Assembly: GCF_017308075.1 (NCBI RefSeq)
Contig: NZ_JAFKFX010000046.1
Span: forward strand, 1-61,155
Direction of reading: 5' to 3'
Source: Allobosea sp.
Lineage (GTDB): Bacteria > Pseudomonadota > Alphaproteobacteria > Rhizobiales > Beijerinckiaceae
Length of the DNA stretch: 61,155 nucleotides
This document shows positions 39,987-50,767 of the stretch, one piece after another. The notes under the pieces are model-generated. The model was not told where the DNA came from. It saw only the letters and a program-made list of their open reading frames with translations, and did no database searches. Numbering within the stretch: the first letter of the stretch is position 1; each line of letters begins with the position of its first letter. The position numbers were made by a program, and so were the translations under genes.

Positions 39987-40001
39987 GCAAAGCTCATGCC
40001 G
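39987..40001 (-). promoter_or_regulatory. Sigma-54-type promoter of the MFS gene
   Basis: The minus strand reads CGGCAT-GAGCT-TTGC, close to the -24/-12 consensus TGGCAC-N5-TTGC with the required 10 bases between GG and GC. It lies about 170 bp before the MFS ATG and near two upstream dyads. Confidence 0.65.
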
Positions 40002-40055
40002 AGAGCGGGAACCGAATATTTTCAAATAGTTAGAATTCTAAAGCAGGCGGACTTC

Positions 40056-40091
40056 GGACAAATTGTCCAAGCTGCCGGACAAAATGTTCGG
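40056..40091 (-). promoter_or_regulatory. Paired dyads, likely enhancer sites for the NtrC-type regulator
   Basis: GGACAA-A-TTGTCC (40056-40068) and CCGGACA-AAA-TGTTCGG (40075-40091) share GGACA half-sites, with centres 21 bp apart (two helix turns). They lie about 60-100 bp upstream of the sigma-54-type promoter, ending at the kinase stop. Confidence 0.65.
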
Positions 40092-40092
40092 G

Positions 40093-42106
40093 CTAAAGAG
40101 CCTGCGGCAGCCAGATCAGGAAACGCGTGCCCCTGCCCTGCTCGCTTTCGGCGCTGATCGCCCCGCCCTGGCGTAGGATCAGCTTCTGGCTGATCGAGAG
40201 GCCGAGCCCCGTGCCTTCCCGGCTCTTGGTGGTGAAGAACGGATCGAAGATGCGCGCCAGCGTCTCGGCATCCATGCCGGTGCCGGTATCGGCGATCTCG
40301 ATCACGATGCCCGGCGTGCCCTGCCGTTCTTCGTCGAAGTCGCGGAGTGTCACAGTGCCGCCCGACGGCATCGCATGGATCGCGTTGACGATGAGGTTGA
40401 CCAGCACCTGCAGGAGCTCGGTGCGGTTCATCAGGACGAGGCCCGTGGCGCGATGATCCTCGACGATGTCGATCTCGGCCCGGTTGAGCAGATGCTGCAC
40501 CAGCGGCAGGCAATGCTCGATCACGTCGCGCGGCGCATGGCGCTCGAGATAGCCGGCAAATTCCTCCGGCCGGGCGAATTGCAGCAGCCGGGTGACGATG
40601 TCCTCGATGCGGCGGATCTGCTCGTCGATCAGGCGGAACTCGGTGCTGGCAAGCTGGACCTGGTTGCCGAGCACCTGGCGGACCACGTCGAGATTGCCCT
40701 GGATCACCGCCACCGGATTATTGATCTCATGGGCGACGCCGGCGGTGATCTCGCCGATCGCGGCGAGCTTTTCCGACATGACGAGCTGCTTGGTGGTGAG
40801 CTCCAGCTCCTTGTTGGCGGCTTCCAGCTCGCGCGTCCGCTCGGCGACGCGCTTGTTCAGCTCCTCGTTCCAGCTGCGCAATTGCCGGTCGCGCGCCTGC
40901 AGACGGTCGAGCAACTCGTCGAGATGCGTCGCAACGCGGCCGATCTCATCGCGCGCGGCGGGCAGGCTGGTACGGGCGTCGAGATCGCCGCCCTCGACCT
41001 TCGAGATCGTGTCGGTCATCTGCTCGAGCGGCTTGAAGATCGCCCGCGCCCAGCGCAGGAAGATCGGCACGCTGAGCGCCGTGACGAGCAGAAAGGCACC
41101 GATGATCGTCGCCAGCGTGATCAGCTTCTCGTGGCGGAACGGTGTCTCGAGAAAGCCGACATAGAGCATGCCGACGCGCTTGCCATGGCTGTCGCTGATC
41201 GGCTCATAGGCCGAAATGTACCAGTCGTTGACGACGAAGGCGGAGTCGAGCCAGGTCCGGCCCTCGCCGAGAACGGCCTGGCGCACGGCCGCCGAGACGC
41301 GCGTTCCCAGCGCCCGCCGACCCTCGAACAGGCGGACATTGGTGCTGATGCGGACATCGTCGAGGAAGAGCGTCGCCGTGCCCTGGCTGCCCTCCGGCAA
41401 GCTGGCCTGGCGATAGACCAGATCGTTGATCGTATCGATGAAGACGAGATTCTGGTTGAGCAGGAGGCCGCCGACCAGCACGGCCCTGCGCCCATCGGCG
41501 AGCTGAACCGGGCTCGCCGAGTGCACGACCATGCCGCGCGTCTCCGCCGCCCTGTCAGTCGGCGCAGCATTCTCGGTGGGAACCAGCTCGACCCTGGCAC
41601 GCTCCGCTATCGCCGGCGAGATCGCGGCCAGCTCTTCCGCGCTGAAGATGTCGACCGCAGTCGATGGCGTCCCAGCCATAGCTGAAACGATCACCGGCCA
41701 ATCCCTGCGGGTACGCGTTTCGCCCGTCTGCGGCGCCGTGGCGAGCAGGCTGCCATCGCCTTCGAGGAGGTTCAGGAAGTCGAGGCCGAGTTCCTTGCGG
41801 CTCGCCTCCAGCCAGTCTGCCAGCTTCGGCCCGCTATCCGCGTCGGCAATGGTCCGGAACGCTGCGGAGTCGCCGAGCGCGCGGATATGGTCGCTGGTAT
41901 TGTCGAGGATACGGGCGAAATACTGATGCGCGATGGTGAGATCGCCATTGACCTTGGTGATCAGCAGCGCGTCGAATTTGGTGTTGAGGCGGCCGATGAC
42001 GAGCGCCAGCAGCAGCGGGACCACGACCAGGAACGGCAGCAGCGCGATCGCCAGCAATCTGTAGCGGACCGAGCGTCCGCGCCGCGCCGGCGCCTGGACC
42101 GTGGCG

Positions 42107-42114
<8 letters not shown>
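40093..42114 (-). CDS. Cache-domain sensor histidine kinase
   Basis: The 673-aa membrane kinase has a first helix at about 20-42, a periplasmic double-Cache region to about 330 (LYVGFLETPFRHEKL precedes helix 2), a HAMP segment (RAIFKPLEQMTDTISKVEGG), a coiled coil, a HisKA box AGVAHEINNP (His near 462) and a HATPase domain with VNLIVNAIHAM, IADTGTGM and TGLGLSISQKL. It resembles DctB-type kinases. It overlaps the regulator gene by 8 bp. The ligand is unknown, perhaps the carboxylate moved by the MFS carrier. Confidence 0.92.
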
Positions 42115-43498
<1,384 letters not shown>

Positions 43499-44117
43499 GT
43501 TTCCCGACCTGAAGTCCGTTTTTATCTTGCGTTGCGGCGCCGCCGGAGCAGGCCGAAGCGGCGATCATCAAACCGGATGCGTGCCGATGCAACCAGCTGC
43601 CCATTCAGCCTGGGGAAGGCACGTCCAGATCGTGCGAATTGACGTGCCCCCGCGCAGCTCGCGACGCAAGCGTCTCAGGGGAGCGGCGCGTTCCAAGAGC
43701 CGCTTGTCTTGGTTGAATGACGAGCGGCGGCAGAAGATCGAGCCGCCGATGTCGCGCCATGGCGGTCCGCCGCAAGGCGACGATCGGCCGATTCTCGGTG
43801 GGATCGTTCCTGTGCCCGGATGCGGCCGGCGCTGCTACGACCGCCCGGCCGAATATGCGCCCTATCCGACGGTCAAAGATTGCTTCGATCACAGAGCGTG
43901 AGCGGCATCCTCGCCCTGCCGGCGCCGGGCAGGACGACGGACCGCGCCGCAACCGCCGGCATAGCCCGTCCTCGCCTCGATCTCCTCGAACAGCCGCATC
44001 GGCGTAAGCCGTGCGCGACGCGACTCTCCGCTTTCGCGGCAAACAGTTCCCCCAGCCCCGTACGCGTCGTTCCGACGCGCTGCTCGCCTGCGATCCGAAT
44101 TTCTCGCGCAGAGCCGA
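43499..44117. other. Long intergenic region with IS remnant
   Basis: Apart from the transposase fragment at 43713-43901, no plausible gene is seen between the regulator and the M20 gene. Frames in this stretch are short and have no recognisable family. Confidence 0.5.
43713..43901 (+). pseudogene. Remnant of IS5-family transposase N-terminus
   Basis: The 62-codon stretch LNDERRQKIEPPMSRHGGPP then DDRPILGGIVPVPGCGRRCY and DRPAEYAPYPTVKDCF matches the N-terminal domain of IS5-type transposases (LTDEQW..I.P..P, DDRRVISGIIHVL, CPAEYGP..T). Key aromatics are degraded and the catalytic DDE part is missing. It marks an old insertion in front of the M20/ABC operon. Confidence 0.72.
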
Positions 44118-44164
44118 TTGACATCGGACACGATCCCAGCCTTTTTAGTAAAACCTTTTACTAA
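44118..44164 (+). promoter_or_regulatory. Promoter and palindromic operator of the M20/ABC operon
   Basis: TTGACA (44118-44123) is a good -35 box; a -10 element would fall near 44141-44147. The perfect dyad TTAGTAAAA-CC-TTTTACTAA (44145-44164) overlaps it, 11 bp before the M20 ATG. Its form suits the LacI-family protein coded at 50768-51793, which would block the promoter. Confidence 0.7.
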
Positions 44165-44175
44165 GGCGCTTTGAC

Positions 44176-45432
44176 ATGTCTCACAAAGAACTTCTCGACG
44201 CGATCGACCGCGACCAGGATCAGCTCGTCGATTTTCTCCGCCGCCTTATCCGGGCGCCCTCGCCCAATCCGCCGGGCGACACCCGCGAAGCTGCGGGCCT
44301 CGTTTCGGCCTTTCTGGAGCAAAGAGGCATCGGGTCGGCGATCATCGCGCCCCAGGCGACGATGCCGAACGTCGTCAGCGAGTTCGACGGCGGCAGCACC
44401 GGCGAGCGGCTCGTGATGAACGGCCATCTCGACGTCTTTCCGGTCGGAGACGGTGCGGGCTGGGACCGCGATCCCTGGTCGGGCGATCTCGAGGACGGCT
44501 ACATTCATGGCCGCGGCACGACGGACATGAAGACGGGGACCGCCGCCTCCATCATCGCCTTCAGCTACCTGCATCGCTATCGCAGCAAGCTGCGCGGAAG
44601 CCTCGGCCTGACCGCCGTGTCGGATGAGGAAACGGGCGGCAAATACGGCAGCCGCTGGCTCCTGGAAAACGATACCCGCTGGCAGGGCGACTGCATGATC
44701 AACGCGGAGCCGGGCAGCCTCCACGCGATCCGCTTCGCGGAAAAGGGAACGTTGCGGATCACCTTCATCGTGCGGACGGCCGGCGCCCATGGCGCCTATG
44801 TGCACAGGACCGAGAGTGCGAGCCGCGTCGCGGCAGCCCTGATCGCCCGCCTTGCAATCGTCGAGACGATGACGCCGGATCTGCCGCCGGATCTGGCGGC
44901 CCACATGGCGAAAGCCGACGTGCGCGACGCCATGGATGCCGCGATGGGCCCCGGCGCCGCGGACGTCGCGACCCGGACGACACTGAACATCGGCGTGGTA
45001 CAGGCCGGCCTCAAGGTCAACATGATCCCTGACCACTGCCGCGTCGAGGCGGATATCCGGCTGCCCATGGGTCTGAAGGCCGAGCAGGTCCTGGCGGTCA
45101 TTGCCGGGATTCTCGAGGACTTTCCCCAGACCGAGATGTCGGTGCAGGAAGCCGCCAGCAATCCGGCCGCCTATTGCGCCCACGATCACCGCATGGTCGG
45201 CCTGCTTGCCAGAAACGCCGAAACCGTCACGGGGATCAGGCCGGTCGCTGTGCCTTCGCTCGGCGCGACCGACTGCAAGTTCTGGCGCTACCGCAACGTG
45301 CCCGCCTATGTCTACGGCCCGGCGCCGGGCCGTATGGCGATGACCAATGAGAGCGTGCCGGTCTCCGAGTTCCTCGCAGTCGTCAAGACACACACCCTCG
45401 CCGCCTGGGACTTCCTCGGCGGCGAAGGCTGA
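44176..45432 (+). CDS. M20-family amidohydrolase (ArgE/DapE-type)
   Basis: The 418-aa enzyme has M20 metal-binding motifs: MNGHLDVFPVG, GRGTTDMKTG, a catalytic Glu in VSDEETGGKYG and INAEPG, with the lid domain at about 200-310. Such enzymes hydrolyse N-acyl amino acids or small peptides using two zinc ions. No signal peptide, so cytoplasmic. It leads an operon with a peptide-type ABC importer, suggesting that the imported compound is its substrate. A palindromic operator lies just upstream. Confidence 0.87.
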   Translation: MSHKELLDAIDRDQDQLVDFLRRLIRAPSPNPPGDTREAAGLVSAFLEQRGIGSAIIAPQATMPNVVSEFDGGSTGERLVMNGHLDVFPVGDGAGWDRDPWSGDLEDGYIHGRGTTDMKTGTAASIIAFSYLHRYRSKLRGSLGLTAVSDEETGGKYGSRWLLENDTRWQGDCMINAEPGSLHAIRFAEKGTLRITFIVRTAGAHGAYVHRTESASRVAAALIARLAIVETMTPDLPPDLAAHMAKADVRDAMDAAMGPGAADVATRTTLNIGVVQAGLKVNMIPDHCRVEADIRLPMGLKAEQVLAVIAGILEDFPQTEMSVQEAASNPAAYCAHDHRMVGLLARNAETVTGIRPVAVPSLGATDCKFWRYRNVPAYVYGPAPGRMAMTNESVPVSEFLAVVKTHTLAAWDFLGGEG

Positions 45433-45470
45433 AGTTCACATCAAAATCGAAAACATTGGGGGAAACATTG

Positions 45471-46976
45471 ATGCCCGGCTTCTTCACCGTCTCGCGTGCC
45501 TGTCTCATCGTCGCCGCGCTCGGAGGCCTGATCGGCTCCGCGGCGGCGGCCGATCTGAAGGTCGCATTGAGCACCAACCTCAACACCCTCGATCCCGCCA
45601 CCGCGACCTTCGGGGAGGAATATGTCTATAGCGGCCTGGTCTTCAGCGCGCTGATGGGGACGGACGCTGACGGCAAGGTCTATCCGGACCTTGCCGTCAG
45701 CTCGCAGGCCTCCGCGGACCTGAAGTCCTGGGATTTCAAGCTGCGTCCCGGCGTGCGTTTCCAGCATGGCAAGCCCCTGACGTCCGAAGACGTCGTCTTC
45801 ACCTTCCGCCGCATCCTGGAGCCGGGGACCGGCTCCGGCGCGAGGTCCGATCTCGGCCTAGTCGAAAGCGTCGAGGCGGTCGACGACATGACGGTTCGCT
45901 TCAAGCTCAGCGTGCCCTATGCGAGCTTTCCGGAACTGCTGACCGGCCGCCATATGCGCATCCTCGCATCCGACCGCGCCGACAGCATCAAGACCAGCCC
46001 GAGCGGCACGGGTCCGTTCCGCTTCGTCAAGTACACGCCCGGCGATTCCGTCGAGCTGGAGCGCAATCCCGACTATTACGGCGCCGACAGGATCAAGCTC
46101 GACAAGGTCGTGCTGCGCATCATCCCGGAAGCGGCCTCTCGCGTCGCCGCCTTGCGGGCCGGCGACATCGACATGATCTGGAACGCGCCGCTGGAGACGA
46201 TTCCCGATCTCAAGCGCAATCCCGACGTCGCGGTCGATGCCAGGCCGAGCGGCACCTGGGACGGTTTCGTCCTGAACAACACCAAGCCGCCCTTCAACGA
46301 CGTCCGCGTACGCAGAGCCGTCTATCTGACGCTCGACAAGCGCGCGCTCGTGCAGTTCGCGCTCGACGGCCAGGGCGAGCCGACCCATTCCCCGATCGCG
46401 CCGACCGACCCGGCCTTCAACAAGGCGATCGGCTTCCAACCCAACATAGCCGAGGCCAAGCGCCTGATGGCCGAAGCCGGGCACCCGAACGGCTTCAAGC
46501 TGGATATCACCGTCCCCGTCGGCCGCCCGGCTCGCGAGCGCCTGGGCGTAGTGGCCCAGCAGCTTCTGCGGCAGATCGGCATTCAGGTTGCCGTCCAGCG
46601 GGTGCCCTACAACCGGTACAGCACCGAGATCGCAGGCATCGCCCCGATGTATGTCGACGGCTTCTTCGCGAGAACCGTCATCGATGCCGCGGTCTATCCC
46701 TGGTTCCACAGCAAGGGCGCCTGGAACGGCCGGATGTGGCGCTACAGCAGCCCGCGCATGGACGCGGTCCTGGACGAGGCGCGTCGCACGCCGGCCGTGG
46801 ACAAGCAGCGCGATCTCTACCGGCAGTATCAGCAGATCATGGTCGACGAGGTTCCCGGCATCATCGCCTACGTCTCGAACGTCGCCACAGCCTACCGGAC
46901 CTCGGTCAAGAACTATCGGACGAACCCCTTCCTGTGGCTCGACCTCGCTGATGTCGAGAACGTCAAGGCTCCGTGA
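45471..46976 (+). CDS. ABC importer solute-binding protein, family 5
   Basis: The 501-aa protein has a signal peptide (about 1-26, cut after SAAAA) and the SBP_bac_5 pattern: LNTLDPATATFGEEYVYSGL, LRPGVRFQHGKPLTSEDVVF, and SGTGPFRFVKYTPGDSVELE. It binds peptides, opines or similar compounds in the periplasm. ATG 45471 has GGGGGA about eight bases upstream. It is followed without a gap by two permeases and a fused ATPase. Confidence 0.93.
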   Translation: MPGFFTVSRACLIVAALGGLIGSAAAADLKVALSTNLNTLDPATATFGEEYVYSGLVFSALMGTDADGKVYPDLAVSSQASADLKSWDFKLRPGVRFQHGKPLTSEDVVFTFRRILEPGTGSGARSDLGLVESVEAVDDMTVRFKLSVPYASFPELLTGRHMRILASDRADSIKTSPSGTGPFRFVKYTPGDSVELERNPDYYGADRIKLDKVVLRIIPEAASRVAALRAGDIDMIWNAPLETIPDLKRNPDVAVDARPSGTWDGFVLNNTKPPFNDVRVRRAVYLTLDKRALVQFALDGQGEPTHSPIAPTDPAFNKAIGFQPNIAEAKRLMAEAGHPNGFKLDITVPVGRPARERLGVVAQQLLRQIGIQVAVQRVPYNRYSTEIAGIAPMYVDGFFARTVIDAAVYPWFHSKGAWNGRMWRYSSPRMDAVLDEARRTPAVDKQRDLYRQYQQIMVDEVPGIIAYVSNVATAYRTSVKNYRTNPFLWLDLADVENVKAP

Positions 46977-47935
46977 TGGCAGGATACCTCACCCGCCGGC
47001 TCGGCCAGATCGTCTTCACGATCCTGGCCATGTCGGTCGTCATCTTCGGGATCACGCAGGTCCTGCCCGGCAACGTCGCCTATGTCATCGCCGGGCAGTT
47101 CGCCACGCCCGATCAGATCGCGGCCATCGAGACTAGGCTCGGCCTGAACGACCCGATGTGGCAGCAATTCCTCCGCTGGGCCGGCGCGGCGCTGCAAGGC
47201 GATCTGGGGACCTCCATGGTGATGAGCCGGCCCGTCGGCCCGCTCGTCGCCGAGGCCCTGGGCCGGTCGGCTCAACTGGCCGGCGTCTCCTTCCTGCTGG
47301 TCGCGCTGATCGGCGTGGTCGTCGGCGTGGTGTCCGGCGTAAGGGCCGGCGGCTGGTTCGATCGCGTCGCGCTCGTCGTGACCTGGCTGTCGGTGGCCAT
47401 GCCGCAGTTCTTCATCGCGATCGTCCTCGTGCTCCTGTTCTCCGGGCATCTCGGCTGGCTCCCGGCGACCGGCTACACGCCGATCAGCGGGGGCGTGCTG
47501 AACTGGCTCTCCCACCTGATCCTGCCGGTCGCGACGCTGGTCGTCGGCCTGTTCGCACATGTCGCGAGCCTCCAGCGCGCGAGCATGATCGAAACCCTGG
47601 GCGCCTCCTATGTCAGGGCTGCCAGAGCAAAGGGTCTGAGCGAGCGCAAGGTCATCACGCGCCACGCCCTGCGCAACGCCCTGATCCCGACGGTCACCGT
47701 GCTGACCCTCGATCTCGGCATCCTCATGGGCGGCATCGTCGTGGTCGAGACCGTGTTCTCCTATCCGGGCCTGGGTCGGCTGATGATCACGGCCGTCGAA
47801 CAGAAGGACCTGCCCGTGCTGCAGGCGAGCGTCCTCACGGTGACCGTGATCTACGCCTTCGCGAACCTGATCGCCGACCTCTGCTATCTCGCTCTCGATC
47901 CACGTCTGAGGACCGGTCATGCTGGCGTCCGCTGA
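46976..47935 (+). CDS. ABC importer permease, DppB-type
   Basis: The 319-aa protein has six membrane helices and the DppB pattern: N-terminal YLTRRLGQIVFTILAMSVVI, the EAA loop ASYVRAARAKGLSERKVITR, and VVVETVFSYPGLGRLM. ATG 46976 shares a base with the receptor gene stop. It forms the channel with the next gene. Confidence 0.93.
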   Translation: MAGYLTRRLGQIVFTILAMSVVIFGITQVLPGNVAYVIAGQFATPDQIAAIETRLGLNDPMWQQFLRWAGAALQGDLGTSMVMSRPVGPLVAEALGRSAQLAGVSFLLVALIGVVVGVVSGVRAGGWFDRVALVVTWLSVAMPQFFIAIVLVLLFSGHLGWLPATGYTPISGGVLNWLSHLILPVATLVVGLFAHVASLQRASMIETLGASYVRAARAKGLSERKVITRHALRNALIPTVTVLTLDLGILMGGIVVVETVFSYPGLGRLMITAVEQKDLPVLQASVLTVTVIYAFANLIADLCYLALDPRLRTGHAGVR

Positions 47936-48764
47936 ACTCCGCGCGCGGCCGCGGCTGCCCCTTCCACTCGTGATCGGCAGCAGCCTGCTGCTCGCGATCC
48001 TGATGGCGTCCCTCGCAGCGCCTTTCATCACCGCCTTCGATTTCGACGCGATGGATGTGACCGCGCGCATGAAGGCGCCCGACGCAGTCCATTTGCTCGG
48101 CACCGACGAATTCGGCCGCGACGTCCTCAGCAGGACCTTGCACGGCGCCTCGACCTCGATCGGCCTCGGCGTCGCCGCGACGGCGTTCGCTTTCGCGATC
48201 GGGGTGCCGCTGGGCCTGCTCGGAGGCTATATGCGGGGCCGCCTGGACGATGCCATCATGCGCACCGTCGACATCCTCGTCTCGATACCTCCGGTCATGC
48301 TGGGGCTGCTGATCCTGGCTTCGACCAGCCCGGGCGTCTGGAAGGCCGCGCTCGCCGTGGGGATCATCTACATCCCGATCCTCATCCGGCTTTCACGCAG
48401 CGTCGCGCTGTCCCTAGCCCAGGAGGAGTTCATCCTGGCGGCGCGCACCCGCGGCGAGGGGCTGGGCTGGATCCTGTTCCGCGAGATCCTGCCGAATGCG
48501 CTGCCGCCGCTGGTGGTGGAGACATCGCTGCGGATCAGCTTCGCGATCCTGCTGGGGGCGGTGTTCAGCTTCCTCGGCCTGGGCACGCAGCCGCCTTCCT
48601 CCGACTGGGGGCTGATGATCGCGGAAGCACGCCCCTATCTCGAACAGGCCCCCTGGATCGCATTGGCGCCTGGCGTCGCGCTCTGCGTGACCGTGATCTC
48701 GATCAACCTCGTCGGGGAAGGCCTGCGCCAGTTCCTGGACGTCCGCAGCCAGCCGGGGGCGTAA
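47919..48764 (+). CDS. ABC importer permease, DppC-type
   Basis: The 281-aa protein has the DppC signature HLLGTDEFGRDVLSRTLHGA, an EAA loop (ILAARTRGEGLGWILFREIL) and FSFLGLGTQPPSSDWGLMIA. It overlaps the first permease by 17 bp and precedes the ATPase by two bases. N-terminal anchor at about 17-40. Confidence 0.93.
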   Translation: MLASAELRARPRLPLPLVIGSSLLLAILMASLAAPFITAFDFDAMDVTARMKAPDAVHLLGTDEFGRDVLSRTLHGASTSIGLGVAATAFAFAIGVPLGLLGGYMRGRLDDAIMRTVDILVSIPPVMLGLLILASTSPGVWKAALAVGIIYIPILIRLSRSVALSLAQEEFILAARTRGEGLGWILFREILPNALPPLVVETSLRISFAILLGAVFSFLGLGTQPPSSDWGLMIAEARPYLEQAPWIALAPGVALCVTVISINLVGEGLRQFLDVRSQPGA

Positions 48765-48766
48765 CC

Positions 48767-50416
48767 ATGTCGGCGATCCTAGAAATCAAAGACCTGCAAC
48801 TCGTCTACGGCGCCGGGTCGCAGCCCACGCTTCACGGCGTCGACCTCGAGATCGCGACCGGCCAGGCCGTCGGCGTGGTCGGAGAGAGCGGCTCGGGCAA
48901 GAGCACCGTCGCATGGACCGTGATGGGGCTGTTGCCACCCGGTGCCCGCGTCACCCGAGGCTCGGTATCCTTCGAAGGAAACGAGCTTCTCGCCATGTCT
49001 GCCGAAGAGCGCAGGCGACTGCGCGGCAAGTCCATCGCCATGGTGTTCCAGGACCCCTTCACGACCTTGAACCCTTGCCTGACAGTCGGGCAGCAGCTCA
49101 CCGAGGTCCTCGTGGAGCGCGGTCTCGTCGACGCCGGCGCGGCACGGTGCGAAGGCTTGCGGCTGATGGACGAGGTCAAGCTGCCCCGCGCCTCGGAGCT
49201 TTACGATGCCTATCCGCACCAGCTCTCAGGCGGCATGAAACAGCGGATCGTGATCGCCTCGGCCCTCGCCTGCTCGCCGAAATTGCTGGTTCTTGATGAA
49301 CCGACGACCGCGCTCGACGTGACGGTCGAGGCGCATATCCTGCGGCTCCTGGCCGAGTTGCAGAAGACACGCGGCCTGAGCATGCTGTTCATCAGCCACA
49401 ATCTCGGCATCGTCGAGCAGCTCTGCTCTTCCGTCACCGTGATGCAGTCCGGCCGCGTCGTCGAAGCCGGCGCTGCGGAACAGGTGCTCCGGCGCCCGAA
49501 CCATGCCTATACGCAAAAGCTCCTCGGCTCCCTCCCACGCCTCCTGAAACCCGCGACTCCGGCTCCAGGCCCGGCGAACGAGGAAGCGCCGCAAGCCGAG
49601 GTGATCGAGGCTCGCGACGTCTCGCTGAGCTTCGGCGGGCGCCCGGGCCTGATCTCCCGACTCCTCGGCGCCGAGGGCAACGCCGTCCAGGCGTTGGCGA
49701 ACGTCTCCTTGTCCCTGCGAAAGGCCGAGATCGTCGGCCTCGTGGGGGAGAGCGGCTCGGGGAAATCGACTCTCGGGCGCTGCCTGGTCGGGATCTATGC
49801 GCCGCAATCCGGCGAGATCCGCCTCGACGGCCGAGCGACCAACCCGCGGGCCGACCGGTCTGACCGACGCATCCAGATGGTCTTCCAGAACCCCGACTCC
49901 TCGCTCAATCCCCGGCACCGGATCGGCGAGATCCTCGGCCGGCCGCTCCGGCTGGTCGGAAAATCGAAGCGCGAGGCCGACCAGCGGGTCAAGGAGCTTC
50001 TGGCCCTGGTGCGTCTGCCCGAGACCTATGTCAGCCGCTATCCCCACCAGCTCAGCGGCGGCGAGAAGCAGCGGATCGGCATCGCCCGGGCGCTGGCGCT
50101 CGAACCCGAGATCCTGATCTGCGACGAAGTCACCTCGGCGCTCGACGTGTCGGTGCAGGCCTCGATCCTGGATCTGATCAAGGACCTGCGCGATCGCCTC
50201 AATGTCGCGATCCTGTTCGTCTCTCACGACCTCGCCGTGATCTCGCAGATCTCCGACCGCGTCGTCGTCATGCGGGGTGGGCGCATCGTCGAGGAAGGCA
50301 GTGTCGGGCAGGTGATCGCCGCTCCCCGGGAGGCCTATACGCGGGAACTTCTGGCATCCGTACCGCCCTTCATTTCCGAGGGCCTTTCGACTGCACGCGC
50401 CATGGCCGGGGCCTGA
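48767..50416 (+). CDS. Fused DppD-DppF-type ABC ATPase
   Basis: The 549-aa protein contains two nucleotide-binding domains. Domain one has Walker A GESGSGKST (39-47), signature LSGGMKQR and VLDEPTTALD. Domain two has a second GESGSGKST (about 327), LSGGEKQR and CDEVTSALDVS. Each half therefore looks catalytically complete. Fusion makes the importer a four-gene system. It powers uptake of the solute bound by the family 5 receptor. Confidence 0.93.
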   Translation: MSAILEIKDLQLVYGAGSQPTLHGVDLEIATGQAVGVVGESGSGKSTVAWTVMGLLPPGARVTRGSVSFEGNELLAMSAEERRRLRGKSIAMVFQDPFTTLNPCLTVGQQLTEVLVERGLVDAGAARCEGLRLMDEVKLPRASELYDAYPHQLSGGMKQRIVIASALACSPKLLVLDEPTTALDVTVEAHILRLLAELQKTRGLSMLFISHNLGIVEQLCSSVTVMQSGRVVEAGAAEQVLRRPNHAYTQKLLGSLPRLLKPATPAPGPANEEAPQAEVIEARDVSLSFGGRPGLISRLLGAEGNAVQALANVSLSLRKAEIVGLVGESGSGKSTLGRCLVGIYAPQSGEIRLDGRATNPRADRSDRRIQMVFQNPDSSLNPRHRIGEILGRPLRLVGKSKREADQRVKELLALVRLPETYVSRYPHQLSGGEKQRIGIARALALEPEILICDEVTSALDVSVQASILDLIKDLRDRLNVAILFVSHDLAVISQISDRVVVMRGGRIVEEGSVGQVIAAPREAYTRELLASVPPFISEGLSTARAMAGA

Positions 50417-50767
50417 CGCGACGTTCCCGGCGATAACTCCTGGAGAACGCGATGCCGCACGCACAGCCCGCGCCGGAGGACGGGCTGCCCGCCCGGGAGC
50501 GTGTTCGGTGCAGGGCGGGTATCGATCCGCGGGAGGAAGATGCGATAGAATAAGGGCCTGGCGCATTTGCACGCTTCGAAGGAACGCGGAGATGCGCCAG
50601 GATCTGCGCGACCATTCCGCTTCGCCCGAGCGCGAAGCCGGTTGCATTGCGGCCGCGACCGTCGAGACCATCTGCCGGTCGCTTTGCGGCGGCCGACCGG
50701 CTGAACTGGACGAAGGCCCGGCATTTCGTCAAAGAAGGCGTCGGCGAACAGGCAAATTCGTAGGATC
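50417..50767. other. Intergenic region with 10-bp hairpin before LacI gene
   Basis: No gene is seen. CCTGGCGCAT (50557-50566) and ATGCGCCAGG (50592-50601) form a perfect 10-bp stem with a 25-base loop, without a T-run. No copy of the 44145-44164 operator is found here, so self-control of the regulator is not evident. Confidence 0.5.

Noticed and set aside
38283-40157. 624-codon open frame on the plus strand
   Set aside because: Antisense to the MFS carrier, crosses its promoter and terminates in the kinase gene; composition is typical of a shadow frame.
44161-45393. 410-codon open frame on the minus strand
   Set aside because: Antisense to the M20 enzyme, whose metal motifs are complete.
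46913-48103. 396-codon open frame on the minus strand
   Set aside because: Antisense to two ABC permeases; Arg/Asp/Gly-rich with no hydrophobic core.
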